Part shown: one piece after another, positions 34,177 to 44,169 of the stretch
How the letters are laid out: each line of letters opens with the position of its first letter
Numbering within the stretch: position 1 is the stretch's first letter
NCBI RefSeq assembly: GCF_020034665.1
Contig: NZ_JAIQDI010000001.1
Location: 2,542,001 to 2,606,000, forward strand
Reading direction: 5' to 3'
DNA length: 64,000 nucleotides
Source: Niabella beijingensis
GTDB lineage: Bacteria > Bacteroidota > Bacteroidia > Chitinophagales > Chitinophagaceae
Made by a program: the position numbers and the translations under genes
The notes under the pieces: model-generated
Database searches by the model: none
What the model was told of the DNA's origin: nothing
What the model saw: only the letters and a program-made list of their open reading frames with translations

Positions 34177-34552
34177 ATATTGAAATTTGAAGGTGCAGTA
34201 AAACTAAAACAGCGCTGCGCCTCCGGGGATGTAAAAAACTGCAGTTCACCTGCCAATCGTTACGAACAAATAACGATAGTCAGCCGGCGAAACAGGGGTA
34301 TTTTTCTTAAAAAAATGACTGAATTGGAGCTGGTATGTCTAACTAAATCTCTTTTCGAAATCAGTCTTTCCGGACTTTGTTCTATTAATACAATACTCGT
34401 TATTTGTTTTGCCCTGACCAACTAATGCTTTCTCACCGGGATTATTTGACAGTGTGATGGTTAATGGATTAAGGCTTTTTGAGTCAAATCTATTTTCACG
34501 AGAGAATCAACGGCCTCGTTGCCAATATATATAAATTTATTAATTTACGGTC
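34177..34552. promoter_or_regulatory. spacer upstream of the SusCD sigma factor
   Basis: This 376-base stretch carries no gene. It must contain the promoter of the long rightward gene run that starts with the sigma factor at 34553; no clear box could be assigned by eye. Confidence 0.4.
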
Positions 34553-35161
34553 TTGGCAAATGATCCGATACATGGCTCCGAAGATGGGCTGATAAAAGAA
34601 TGGCTGGGATTAATCTACCAGAATGATGAAGTTGCTTTTACCAAACTGCTTCGTCTTTTCTGGAACAAGGTTTATACCCAGGCGCTTACGTATTTAAAAG
34701 AGCCTGAAATTGCCCGGGAGGTCACACAGGATGTGTTTCTGAAAATATGGGCCGCCAGAAAAAAACTGCCAGAGATTGAAAAATTTTCCAATTATTTGTT
34801 CATTGTATCACGTAATTGTATTATTTCTGAATTGCGGAAAAAAGGCCGGGGGTTTGTTAATCCTTCCCTGGATTTGCCAACCGAATTGCTGCTTCCTGAT
34901 GAGCAGTTGCAGTATAAGGAGCTACAGCATCAACTGTTGAAAGTAATCGATCAACTGCCTCCGACCCGTAAGAAGGTGTTTGAAATGAATAGATTAGAAG
35001 GGCTGACTTATGATGAAATTGCGGATAAATTAAATATTTCACGCAATGGTGTGAAAGACCACATTGTAAAAGCGCTTAATTTTTTAAGGGCACACCCGGT
35101 ATTCTCAAAAAATAACGTGGTATCCTTGCTGTTAATGTGGTCGGTCCTGTATTTCGATTAA
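34553..35161 (+). CDS. ECF RNA polymerase sigma factor (SusCD-associated)
   Basis: ECF sigma factor of 202 residues. Region 2 includes AREVTQDVFLKIWAARKKLP (about residues 63-82). Region 4 includes LPPTRKKVFEMNRLEGLTYD and EIADKLNISRNGVKDHIVKA. The very C-terminus has a hydrophobic stretch (VVSLLLMWSVLYF), as in many Bacteroidota sigma factors that work with FecR. The frame begins with TTG at 34553. The FecR gene follows 88 bases downstream, so this is the sigma half of a trans-envelope signalling pair controlling the SusC/SusD genes. Confidence 0.92.
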   Translation: MANDPIHGSEDGLIKEWLGLIYQNDEVAFTKLLRLFWNKVYTQALTYLKEPEIAREVTQDVFLKIWAARKKLPEIEKFSNYLFIVSRNCIISELRKKGRGFVNPSLDLPTELLLPDEQLQYKELQHQLLKVIDQLPPTRKKVFEMNRLEGLTYDEIADKLNISRNGVKDHIVKALNFLRAHPVFSKNNVVSLLLMWSVLYFD

Positions 35162-35249
35162 TTTCTGAAAAAATAGACCGTAGAGCTACCCACTTATCTT
35201 TAACCTGCGTCTTTAAATATAAAGGCAGGAAATTTATTTCTGGTAATAT

Positions 35250-36401
35250 ATGAAGCGAAGGCATTTTGAGCAATTATTGGAGCTGTACATTTCAGGAACT
35301 ATTTCCGGTACGGCAAAACAGGAATTCTTTGATTTGCTGGAAGAAGAGCGCTATCGTGCTATACTGGAGACTGCTATGATGGACGAATGGAATGCCGGGG
35401 CTTATGAGGAGGAACGCGATGGACAGCTGGGCACAGCAATTGAAGTATACGTATTAAAGAATATACGGAATACTGCCGTTGTGCCACGCACGTACAAAAT
35501 GAAATGGTGGCGGATAGCTGCTGTTTTTATGTTATTTTTTCTGGCGGGTGGAGCGGGTATCTATTTTTTTAATGCTCCCGGAAAAACAAGCCAGGTGGTG
35601 TCCGGGAAAGATATTGCTCCCGGTACCAGCAGGGCGGTTTTAAAACTAGCCAATGGCAAAGAGATTTTTTTAGACAGCACACAGGGAACGATTGCTGCAA
35701 ACAATGGACAGGAGGTGAATAACGACAGTGGCTTACTCCATTATGAAGGGAAGAGCACAGTAGCGGAATATCATACATTAACAACACCCAGGGGGGGGCA
35801 ATACCAGATGCAACTGCCGGATGGAACAAAGGTCTGGCTGAATGCAACATCCTCAATTACCTACCCTACGGCATTTCTGGATAAACAACGAAATGTGACC
35901 ATTACGGGAGAAGTTTACTTCGAAGTGGCAAAAGATGCTGCCAAACCTTTTGTGGTTGATGTGAACGGAACCTCTTCTGTTGAAGTATTGGGTACGCATT
36001 TTAATGTAAACGCCTATACTGATGAGCCAGGTGTTGCAACCACCTTATTGGAGGGTGCGGTAAAGGTAACGGCTGGAAGTAAAATACAACTGCTGGCGCC
36101 CGGTCAGCAGGCATTGGTAACCGGGAACTCCATTCGATGGAACAGGGCGGTAAATACCGGGGAGGTAATCGCATGGAAGGAAGGCGTATTCCGTTTTGAA
36201 AATGCGGATATAGCAAGCATTATGCGGCAACTGGCCCGCTGGTATGATGTTGACGTGACTTATAGAGGGAATAAAACGGATGAATATTTTAACGCAACCA
36301 TTCCGAAAAATGTCCCAGTATCAAAAGTGCTGAAGTTGCTGGAACTGACGGGGCTGGTTCATTTTAAGATTGATGGCAATAAAATTGTCGTTACGCCTTA
36401 A
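35250..36401 (+). CDS. FecR-family anti-sigma factor
   Basis: Inner-membrane anti-sigma protein of 383 residues. A cytoplasmic N-terminal region (1-85) binds the sigma factor, one membrane segment follows (WWRIAAVFMLFFLAGGAGIY, about 88-107), and then the periplasmic FecR domain (GTSRAVLKLANGKEIFLDS and QLPDGTKVWLNATSSITYP). A C-terminal DUF4974-like secretin-fold domain (GEVIAWKEGVFRFENADIAS to the end) should contact the STN domain of SusC. Signal transfer from the transporter to the sigma factor is the known role. Confidence 0.93.
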   Translation: MKRRHFEQLLELYISGTISGTAKQEFFDLLEEERYRAILETAMMDEWNAGAYEEERDGQLGTAIEVYVLKNIRNTAVVPRTYKMKWWRIAAVFMLFFLAGGAGIYFFNAPGKTSQVVSGKDIAPGTSRAVLKLANGKEIFLDSTQGTIAANNGQEVNNDSGLLHYEGKSTVAEYHTLTTPRGGQYQMQLPDGTKVWLNATSSITYPTAFLDKQRNVTITGEVYFEVAKDAAKPFVVDVNGTSSVEVLGTHFNVNAYTDEPGVATTLLEGAVKVTAGSKIQLLAPGQQALVTGNSIRWNRAVNTGEVIAWKEGVFRFENADIASIMRQLARWYDVDVTYRGNKTDEYFNATIPKNVPVSKVLKLLELTGLVHFKIDGNKIVVTP

Positions 36402-36481
36402 TAGAGGGCAGCGCAATGACTGTGCCGGCATATTTGCCGTACTAAGTTTATAAAACTAAAACAGAACACCGGGCTACTATT

Positions 36482-39400
36482 ATGAAGGTAATTGTATTAT
36501 CTGTTGCCCTTTTTATGGGCATACAACTGAGCGCACAGACGGTGACGCTGAAGCTGAAGAATGAACCCTTGTTGAAAGTGTTCCTGGAAGTGGAACGGCA
36601 GACAGGCTATAGCTTTGTCTACACAAAATCGCAATTGGACAGTGCCAGGAAAGTTACGATCAATGTGCACAATGTATCATTGCAATCCGTGCTGGATCAG
36701 TGTATGAAAAATCAACGCCTGTCGTATCATATCCAGGATAACCAATACATTGTTATTGAAACCAGAAACAATGAGCCAATGCCGGTTTCAAAAGAACCGG
36801 AGATTATTGCACTAAAAGGGAAGGTGACCGACCCGCAGGGAACGCCGCTCAGTGATGTAAGTATTATTGCAAAGGGGACGCTTTATGGAACTTCCACCGA
36901 CCTGGAAGGCAACTTTGAATTTGAAGGTATTTATGGAAAAGTCACACTGATCGTCAGCCATATCGGCTATAAAACGGAAGAGCTGCCGCTGAACAACAGG
37001 AAAACGCTGACGATAAAGCTGGAGCCTCAGGAGGGCAGTCTGGATAATGTGGTTATTTCCACCGGGTATCAGAAAATAGAACAGAAACATCTTACAGGCG
37101 CTGTTACCTCATTAAAAATGGATTCCATCTACCAGCCCGGGCTGACCACGGTAGATAAAATGCTGGAGGGGCGTGTTCCGGGTATGATCTTTATGCAGAA
37201 TTCCGGGCAACCGGGAGCCGCGCCAAAATTGCGTGTCAGGGGTACATCCACTTTACTGGGAACCCAGGAACCATTGTGGGTGGTAGACGGGATCGTACAA
37301 ACAGACCCGGTCCCTGTTTCAGCAGATAAGATCAATAACCTGGATTTTGTAAACCTGGTGGGTAATGCTATTTCCGGGATCAATCCAAACGATATCGAAC
37401 AGATTGATGTACTTAAAGATGCGGCAGCCACAGCATTATACGGGGTAAGGGCTGCCAACGGGGTGATCGTGATTACCACCAAACGGGGAAAGTCGGGCCC
37501 TCCGGTGATCAACTACCAGGTGAGTGGCACTTATACACGCCGGCCACGGTATACCGATAAAGAAGTGTATATGATGAATTCGAAAGAACGTGTCGATGTG
37601 TCCCGGGAGTTTATTGAAAAGCAGATACCCCTCTGGGGAACGCTGGAGGGTTATGAGAAAACGATAATTGATTATTATAACGGCAGTATTGATTATGATA
37701 CCTATCAAAACAGGCTGATCGCCGCGGAGACCATGAATACGGATTGGTTTAAAGCGATCACCAATGATGTGTTTGCTACCAACCACAACCTGGGTATTTC
37801 CGGAGGTACGCAGGTATCCCGTTACTATGCCTCGGTAAGTTATACCGATGAAAAAGGGGTGATCAAAGGTGAGTTTAACAAACGGTATACCGGGCAGGTA
37901 AAATTCGACGTGAATTATAAAAACTTCAAGGCACAGTTCTCCATTATGGCCAACAGGAATAGTCGGAAATACATTCCGGATGAATTGAATATTTTAAATT
38001 ATGCGTACAGTACCAGTCGCGCGATACCGTTATACAATCCGGACGGAAGTCTGTATTATTACAGGCCAATGGGTGATGTGGCATCTGCCTTTCCCTCGTT
38101 CAATGTATTAAATGAAATGAATCATTCCGGACAGACCCTGGACGGAAACACCTATCTGGCCATTGCGGACCTGAACTATCAGCTGATACCCGGGTTGCAG
38201 CTGAACGTTGTTTTGTCGTATCAGGCAGGGAATACGGAACAACGTGCCTGGTTTGATGAAAAGACAAACTGGGTCCATCGCAATCGAGTTGATCCTGGAT
38301 CTACAGAAAGGGATCGACTTCCCTTTGGGGGAGAGCTGCGCCAGCAGACAAACCAGCAAAAGCAGTATAATATACGGACACAAGCCAACTACAGTAGTTT
38401 TATTGACAGGGGGCAAAGACACCAAATCAATGCCACATTGGGTGGTGAAATGTCTTCTACCTCCAACAGTGGTATGGCCCAGATCCGGAGAGGATATTAT
38501 CCGGACAGAGGGTATAGTTTTGCTGATATAGACCTGGCCGTTTATCCCGGATATGCGCAATGGTTGAGAGAGAACGGCCAGGCAAAGATAACGGAAGACC
38601 TTACCAATTTAATTTCTGCTTATTTAACAGCCAGTTATATTTTCAATGATCGCTATATCCTGAGCGGTACCCTGCGTTCCGATTTTTCCAATGCTTTTGG
38701 TACAAGGAGCAATGAACGGTTCCTGCCTACCTGGGGCATTTCCGGGCGTTGGAACATGGACCGGGATATTCTCAAAAACAGTAAATGGGTCAATCTGGCA
38801 TCTCTTCGCTTCTCCTGGGGAAGCCAGGGCAATATGCTGCCCAATCAGACACCGTATACAATTATTCAAAAAGGGCCAATGGACAGTTATTATGGAGCCT
38901 TTGGATCTACGGTTGTTGCCTTTCCCAATCCCGGACTGCAATGGGAAAAAACAAACTCTTACAATGCGGGGCTGGATTTTTCCCTGTTTAATAACAGACT
39001 ACGGGGTTCTGTTGCCTATTTCTATAAAAAGACCAGTAATGCATTTTTGACAAAAAGCGTTTCATTGATTAATGGAGTAAACCAATATATAATAAACGCT
39101 GGAACGTTGGAAAACAAAGGAGTAGAACTTGCATTGAATTTTACCCCGATCGATAATATAGGGTCTGGCGGAAATAAAGGGGGTCTAGTATGGCGGATCG
39201 ATCCACAATTGGGTCAGGTGTTTAATAAACTGCTTAACCGCACCGGAAGCAATGGCAATGTGCTGGTGGATGTAAACGGCATCAACTATCGGGATTTTTT
39301 GAATGGGACAATACCCGTAAATGGAAAAGCCGTAAATACTTTTTATGCTTACCGGTTCAGGGGACTGGATCATAATACGGGGCAACCGGTGTTTTACGGG

Positions 39401-40057
39401 GCAGAGCCGGAAAATAAAGAAGCCTTGTATGAAAAATACTGGGGAATGAAAAAAGAAGAAGTGTTTAAGGAAGTAATGGTAGAAGTTGGTAAACGAGAGC
39501 CGGTGATCCAGGGAGGAATCGGGAACTACTTTGGATACAAAAACTGGTCGTTTAATTTTATGCTTTCTTATAGTCTTGGCAATAAGATACGATTATTGCG
39601 CATCGCTTCGGGTGACTATAGCACTTACGCACCTACATCCCAGCAGAATCTTCGAAAAGAATTTGTTGACCGCTGGCGGTATCCCGGTGACGAAAAGTAT
39701 ACAACTATTCCCGGTATTCAGACCATCAACACAATCACCCAGGCCTGGTGGCAGGGAATGGGGCTACCGGTACAATTTGCAACAGACTATTACCAGATGT
39801 ATGATGATGCAGACATTCGCGTGGTAAGTGGTAATTACCTGAAGCTGCAATCAATCGATCTCAGCTATAATTTTAGCGCGGCGCTTTGCAGTCAGCTTCG
39901 TATAAAAGCGGCCCGTGTCAGCCTGGCCGGTACCAATCTCTTTACCCTGGCTAATAAGGCATTGCGCGGACAGGATCCTTCGCAATCTGGTACATCACCA
40001 GGAATTAATCTTTCCATAAGACCCGTTTATTCTTTTAATGTGAATGTTAGCTTTTAA
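36482..40057 (+). CDS. SusC/RagA-type TonB-dependent outer membrane transporter with STN domain
   Basis: Outer membrane receptor of 1,191 residues. A signal peptide (VIVLSVALFMGIQLSAQ) precedes an STN signalling domain (LKNEPLLKVFLEVERQTGYS, about residues 25-75), a CarboxypepD_reg-like domain (LKGKVTDPQGTPLSDVSIIA, about 110-190), the plug (GRVPGMIFMQNSGQPGAAPK and DPNDIEQIDVLKDAAATALY-like segment at 302-322) and a 22-strand barrel ending in a terminal aromatic residue (NVNVSF). The STN domain shows it signals through FecR. Substrate is unknown; no glycan-active enzymes are linked, so peptide or small-molecule uptake is as likely as sugar. Confidence 0.95.
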   Translation: MKVIVLSVALFMGIQLSAQTVTLKLKNEPLLKVFLEVERQTGYSFVYTKSQLDSARKVTINVHNVSLQSVLDQCMKNQRLSYHIQDNQYIVIETRNNEPMPVSKEPEIIALKGKVTDPQGTPLSDVSIIAKGTLYGTSTDLEGNFEFEGIYGKVTLIVSHIGYKTEELPLNNRKTLTIKLEPQEGSLDNVVISTGYQKIEQKHLTGAVTSLKMDSIYQPGLTTVDKMLEGRVPGMIFMQNSGQPGAAPKLRVRGTSTLLGTQEPLWVVDGIVQTDPVPVSADKINNLDFVNLVGNAISGINPNDIEQIDVLKDAAATALYGVRAANGVIVITTKRGKSGPPVINYQVSGTYTRRPRYTDKEVYMMNSKERVDVSREFIEKQIPLWGTLEGYEKTIIDYYNGSIDYDTYQNRLIAAETMNTDWFKAITNDVFATNHNLGISGGTQVSRYYASVSYTDEKGVIKGEFNKRYTGQVKFDVNYKNFKAQFSIMANRNSRKYIPDELNILNYAYSTSRAIPLYNPDGSLYYYRPMGDVASAFPSFNVLNEMNHSGQTLDGNTYLAIADLNYQLIPGLQLNVVLSYQAGNTEQRAWFDEKTNWVHRNRVDPGSTERDRLPFGGELRQQTNQQKQYNIRTQANYSSFIDRGQRHQINATLGGEMSSTSNSGMAQIRRGYYPDRGYSFADIDLAVYPGYAQWLRENGQAKITEDLTNLISAYLTASYIFNDRYILSGTLRSDFSNAFGTRSNERFLPTWGISGRWNMDRDILKNSKWVNLASLRFSWGSQGNMLPNQTPYTIIQKGPMDSYYGAFGSTVVAFPNPGLQWEKTNSYNAGLDFSLFNNRLRGSVAYFYKKTSNAFLTKSVSLINGVNQYIINAGTLENKGVELALNFTPIDNIGSGGNKGGLVWRIDPQLGQVFNKLLNRTGSNGNVLVDVNGINYRDFLNGTIPVNGKAVNTFYAYRFRGLDHNTGQPVFYGAEPENKEALYEKYWGMKKEEVFKEVMVEVGKREPVIQGGIGNYFGYKNWSFNFMLSYSLGNKIRLLRIASGDYSTYAPTSQQNLRKEFVDRWRYPGDEKYTTIPGIQTINTITQAWWQGMGLPVQFATDYYQMYDDADIRVVSGNYLKLQSIDLSYNFSAALCSQLRIKAARVSLAGTNLFTLANKALRGQDPSQSGTSPGINLSIRPVYSFNVNVSF

Positions 40058-40069
40058 TAGATAATAACT

Positions 40070-41596
40070 ATGCGTATCAATATCAAGTCGATAAAAGCGG
40101 TGGTACCGAATGTAATAATTGCGGTATTGTTATCCGGAGTGTTAGTTGCTGCGAACTCCTGTAAAAAGTTTCTGTCTGCTTATTCTCAAAGCCAATCTTT
40201 TGTAACAACTGCAAACGATCTTGATGAAATACTTGTGGGCGATGCATATAGTAATTGGATTGGCGATACTAAGAGTTTATTTGTTATGGATGACGATGTG
40301 GAAGAAAGCCCTCCTGTTACTTTACCGAACGGTAATCCGGATGTTTCCTATTCGGAAGGGTTTTATAATTGGCAACCCAATCCCTACATAGCCAGCGACG
40401 GGACCTTGGGATACTATCAGAATACGGTATTTGCTATATTATATATGAAAATATCTCGCATCAACACCATTATTTTTAACGTGCCTTTAATGCAGGAGAA
40501 AGGAGAACCAGACAGTATCCTGCGCCGGGTTGATGGTGAAGCGCGCTTTCTAAGGGCCTATTATTATTTTATGCTGGTGAATGTGTATGGCAAACCGTAT
40601 AATATTGCTACTGCCGGCACCGACTACGGTATTCCATTAAAACTGAATCCGGATATAGAGGATAAATTTTTTACACGAGCTACTGTAGAGGAAGTGTACA
40701 AACAGATCATTAATGATTTGCTGCAAGCGGAAAATGAGTTAAAAGAGTTTAACGAAAATTCCGTGGTTCGTGCTAACCAGGCGGCGGCACAAGCATTGTT
40801 AAGCCGTGTATATCTTTATTTGGAAGACTGGGAGAATGCCGCTGCTTATGCTGATAAAGTGATTCGCAAAAACTATCAGGTCAGTGATCTAAATGCCTTC
40901 GATAATGTGACTCATTTTTTAAAACTTTCATCACCGGAAATTATTTTTAATGTAGGCGTTAATGCCCAGTATAGCTGGTATGATCTTTTTAGCGCGACCT
41001 ATACCACGGATACGTACAAGGTTTCGGATGAATTGATGAATAAATTTGAAACAAAAGATCTGCGCAGGGACATTTTTCTAAAACGTACGGATGCCGGCGT
41101 TTATGTATATGCTAAGGTGGACGCTAACCCTCCTTATGATGTTTCCGATCTGTTTCTCATCCGGTTGCCTGAAATATACCTCAATAAGGCGGAAGCGTTG
41201 GCCGTATTGGGTCGGGACGCAGAAGCCACCACTGTACTCCAGGAACTCAGAAAAAAGCGGTTTAAACCTGAGGACCTCTCTGTTATTTCTTTAACAGGCG
41301 CGGCGCTGGTGAATTTTATCAGGGATGAACGCAGAAGGGAACTTTGTTTTGAAGCGCATCGCTGGTTTGACCTTCGGCGTTATGCGGTGAACAGTAAATT
41401 TCCCTTTAGTAAAACGATCAGACATAATTCCTATGCCTATAATTCCGGAGAACGTTATATGCAGGGATATTATGAACTAAGGCCTTATGCACAGGATCAG
41501 GCCGCCTATGTGCTTCCCATTCATCAGGAGGAGATAGAATTTAATCAGGGGAGCCTCATAAATGAGCGGAGACCCGTGAGGGAATTGCATCAATAA
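40070..41596 (+). CDS. SusD/RagB-type surface lipoprotein
   Basis: Outer membrane substrate-capturing lipoprotein of 508 residues (lipobox AANSC, Cys 31). TPR-like helices typical of SusD are visible (DGEARFLRAYYYFMLVNVYG, then ANQAAAQALLSRVYLYLEDW), and so is the conserved C-terminal segment FIRDERRRELCFEAHRWFDL. It forms the lid on the SusC barrel. It starts 12 bases after the SusC stop. Confidence 0.94.
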   Translation: MRINIKSIKAVVPNVIIAVLLSGVLVAANSCKKFLSAYSQSQSFVTTANDLDEILVGDAYSNWIGDTKSLFVMDDDVEESPPVTLPNGNPDVSYSEGFYNWQPNPYIASDGTLGYYQNTVFAILYMKISRINTIIFNVPLMQEKGEPDSILRRVDGEARFLRAYYYFMLVNVYGKPYNIATAGTDYGIPLKLNPDIEDKFFTRATVEEVYKQIINDLLQAENELKEFNENSVVRANQAAAQALLSRVYLYLEDWENAAAYADKVIRKNYQVSDLNAFDNVTHFLKLSSPEIIFNVGVNAQYSWYDLFSATYTTDTYKVSDELMNKFETKDLRRDIFLKRTDAGVYVYAKVDANPPYDVSDLFLIRLPEIYLNKAEALAVLGRDAEATTVLQELRKKRFKPEDLSVISLTGAALVNFIRDERRRELCFEAHRWFDLRRYAVNSKFPFSKTIRHNSYAYNSGERYMQGYYELRPYAQDQAAYVLPIHQEEIEFNQGSLINERRPVRELHQ

Positions 41597-41641
41597 AGTC
41601 CGGCAGGGAGAAACAATTTTAAATCATATAAAGATATTCTT

Positions 41642-42550
41642 ATGTCTAGGGTTTATTTTTTTATTGGCTCATTGTTGCTACTAATGGTGGCCTGTAAAAA
41701 AGAGAAGGGCATCGTTCCCAGTAATAAAGATGTCAATTACTTAGTGGTCCACGATAACCCATCGGACCCGGTAGATCATGGTATTTATCAGTTTTATACA
41801 GCAACGGGTATCCCTGTATTTTATAATGATACACTGGAGCGAAAACAGGTCAACAATACGTCAGATATTCCTGTGTATGCTTATATTAAACTTGCTGTAA
41901 ATTATTCACCAGGGGGCTTTGATAATAATATCTGGTATAGGCTGTTAAATAGCAGGCAGTCAGTATTGCCAATGCTGAATATCATACAATCAGGTCTTAT
42001 TTCTGTTCTGCCAAATAGTGTATTTGTACCCAGTATTTTACTGGTGGATTCGTTGAAATACAGGCTCTGGGGTAGGGATGACCTGATATTTCCTTTAAAT
42101 GCCTATTGCGGATTTAACACACTGGTAATACGATCCATAAATCCCGATACGTTGGATGCACAGGATCGGAAAAAGTATCTTGCAGGTATTTTAGCAGCCG
42201 TCAGTACAAAAAAATTACGAATATCATCTTCAGCAAAATTAGATAATGGTTTCTATAAAATTTCTATGGAATTGTCACCTGAAAATAATACTTATGAACA
42301 GAACTTTACATTCTGGTTCCCCGATGGATCGAAAGTCCCTGAAGACCTGGGGTTTATTTTTTGGTATAAAATTGGAGAAATAGTTTACACCCCTAGCCAG
42401 AAAGATGATTTGACGTCTTACCTCGAAGCCGCTTTCTATTATACTTCCACAGCTTTTAATACGACATATGCCAATTATCCTGCCGTACTTAAAAAGTTTC
42501 AGGTCGTCAGGACAATGCTAAAAGAGCTGGGCTTTCAGTTCTCCGATTAA
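41642..42550 (+). CDS. SusCD-linked lipoprotein of unknown function
   Basis: Lipoprotein of 302 residues (lipobox MVAC, Cys 18). The body is mixed alpha-beta with no catalytic motif seen; HExxH is absent, so it is not one of the metallopeptidases often found in this position. It is directly downstream of SusD (45-base gap) and probably an accessory surface protein of the same transporter. Segments such as DHGIYQFYTATGIPVFYNDT may be part of the conserved core. Family not recognised. Confidence 0.65.
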   Translation: MSRVYFFIGSLLLLMVACKKEKGIVPSNKDVNYLVVHDNPSDPVDHGIYQFYTATGIPVFYNDTLERKQVNNTSDIPVYAYIKLAVNYSPGGFDNNIWYRLLNSRQSVLPMLNIIQSGLISVLPNSVFVPSILLVDSLKYRLWGRDDLIFPLNAYCGFNTLVIRSINPDTLDAQDRKKYLAGILAAVSTKKLRISSSAKLDNGFYKISMELSPENNTYEQNFTFWFPDGSKVPEDLGFIFWYKIGEIVYTPSQKDDLTSYLEAAFYYTSTAFNTTYANYPAVLKKFQVVRTMLKELGFQFSD

Positions 42551-42593
42551 AAATATACTTATATCAAAGCAGGTATTATTAAGAGTATCAATT

Positions 42594-43355
42594 ATGGAAG
42601 ATGCAGAGGAAACTATAACCTTCAATTATATTCAAAGATCCAAAGAGGACGTAAGCGCTTTTTGGGTGAGTGAATCCGGGTTTAACAGGGCTGTTAAACA
42701 TTTCTCTCCTGTATTGTACAATAAGGTGCTGAATATTACCCGGCAGCATCAGGCCGCAGAGGATGTGGTGCAGGAAACCTTTTTGAGATTGTGGGAAAAG
42801 CGTAATGAAGTCGTTCCTGATAATATTGGCGGCTGGCTGTACAAAGTGGCTGTTAACCTGGCCTGTCAGTATGTAAAGAGGGAGAACTCTAAAAACAGAA
42901 TTTATCATTTGATAAAAAGTACCGATCAGGAATATGGAACCAGTGGTGAGGAACAACTGCTGAAAAAGGAGAACGCGCAGCTTATTCATAAGATATATAT
43001 GCGATTGCCGGAGAAACAGAAAACAGTCTACCACCTGAGCCGTAAAGAAGGAATGTCGAGAAATGAAATTGCCGAACAGCTGAATATCTCGCCACACACT
43101 GTTAAGAACCACCTTGCCAATGCCATACAATTTATCAAAGAGCAGGTAACTGGTTTAGTGCTCTTATTGGTTTTTTTTGTTTTTAACAATCTATTTTTTA
43201 ATAACGGTAGTACAAAAGCTTTTCTGGATGATTTATATAGAATAGAGCATAGTACAAAAAAAGGACCGGATGTATTGCTGATACAGCATTATCTTAAAAA
43301 CCGGTCAGTTTCATTTCAATACTTCTTGCCATCGGAGCGATTAAAACCGCTGTAA
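42594..43355 (+). CDS. second ECF RNA polymerase sigma factor
   Basis: ECF sigma factor of 253 residues. Region 2 has AAEDVVQETFLRLWEKRNEV and the following WLYKVAVNLACQYVKRE. Region 4 has LPEKQKTVYHLSRKEGMSRN and EIAEQLNISPHTVKNHLANA. The C-terminus carries a hydrophobic stretch (VLLLVFFVFNNLFF) and ~50 further residues. Unlike the first sigma gene in this run it has no FecR partner. It lies 44 bases after the lipoprotein gene and may drive the transporter and ATPase genes that follow. Confidence 0.88.
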   Translation: MEDAEETITFNYIQRSKEDVSAFWVSESGFNRAVKHFSPVLYNKVLNITRQHQAAEDVVQETFLRLWEKRNEVVPDNIGGWLYKVAVNLACQYVKRENSKNRIYHLIKSTDQEYGTSGEEQLLKKENAQLIHKIYMRLPEKQKTVYHLSRKEGMSRNEIAEQLNISPHTVKNHLANAIQFIKEQVTGLVLLLVFFVFNNLFFNNGSTKAFLDDLYRIEHSTKKGPDVLLIQHYLKNRSVSFQYFLPSERLKPL

Positions 43356-43460
43356 CAGCTATGACAGGAATTCAATGGCTCAGCTGTAAGAGACGGGCAT
43401 CTTAACAGTGTGTGATATTGTTTGCCCTGTGAATGATTAAAAAATGATAAAACAATACAT

Positions 43461-44135
43461 ATGAAACTACAATGGATTCTTGGAATCGTTGCAACGGCTT
43501 GTTGTACTATGGCGGGGAAGGCGCAGCAAAAAGATATCTCCGGAACCTGGTTGGGGACACTGATCCTGAAAGAGCAAAAATTAAGAATTGTAATTCATCT
43601 TAAAAATAATAACGGCGTATATAGTGGCTCTTTTGATAGTCCGGACGAAAAGAAGGTCAAGGTAAATGCAGCACCAGGCGACTTAACTGCGAACCTGCCT
43701 GACTCCGTAACGGCTACTATTAAAAACATCCCTTTCGATTCCGTGATTATAAAGAAGGGTATATTGTCGCTTTTTGGTTTCCAGCTGCCGCAGCCTTTAT
43801 ACGTGGGGGTTATGGAAACGGATTCAACCCTTAAAGGAAGATGGGGCGTTGCTCCTGATACTTTCCGGCTGGATATGAAACGTGTTCATTCCAAATGGGA
43901 ATTAGGGTATGTACCTGCATCTGTCCGTCATATAAAATGGGCACAATGGCGGGTGTTTGATGTAATGAACAATAACGTTACTGGATTGAACCACTTTTTT
44001 TCGTTGAATCAATGGAGTAACAAGAACCCTGCTCCCGGTTCCGTTGATATAAGAATGGTTCTCCAGTGTTTTTTGCCGGTATTGCCTGCGCTGCCGCAGG
44101 AACGGACAGACCGTCGAAATACCACAGCCTCGTAA
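43461..44135 (+). CDS. exported protein, probably truncated alpha/beta-hydrolase-linked N-domain
   Basis: Exported protein of 224 residues with a signal peptide (ILGIVATACCTMAGKAQQ). Residues ~24-145 match the beta-rich N-terminal domain that in Bacteroidota precedes an alpha/beta hydrolase (ISGTWLGTLILKEQKLRIVI, then RGRWGVAPDTFRLDMKRV-like end). No hydrolase follows: the last ~80 residues look unrelated and rich in Trp, Asn and Pro, and the next gene begins 34 bases later. The gene may be a 3'-truncated remnant with a random tail. The original full-length enzyme is not in the window. Confidence 0.55.
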   Translation: MKLQWILGIVATACCTMAGKAQQKDISGTWLGTLILKEQKLRIVIHLKNNNGVYSGSFDSPDEKKVKVNAAPGDLTANLPDSVTATIKNIPFDSVIIKKGILSLFGFQLPQPLYVGVMETDSTLKGRWGVAPDTFRLDMKRVHSKWELGYVPASVRHIKWAQWRVFDVMNNNVTGLNHFFSLNQWSNKNPAPGSVDIRMVLQCFLPVLPALPQERTDRRNTTAS

Positions 44136-44169
44136 TGTAAAACGCTGCCTAAACATAAAAGTTATTTCA

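Noticed and set aside
37129..38941. Several long antisense frames opposite the SusC gene
   Set aside because: They mirror the codon bias of a long real gene and show no family features.
41642..42550. SusD-linked zinc metallopeptidase
   Set aside because: The position is typical, but no HExxH or other metal-binding motif is present.
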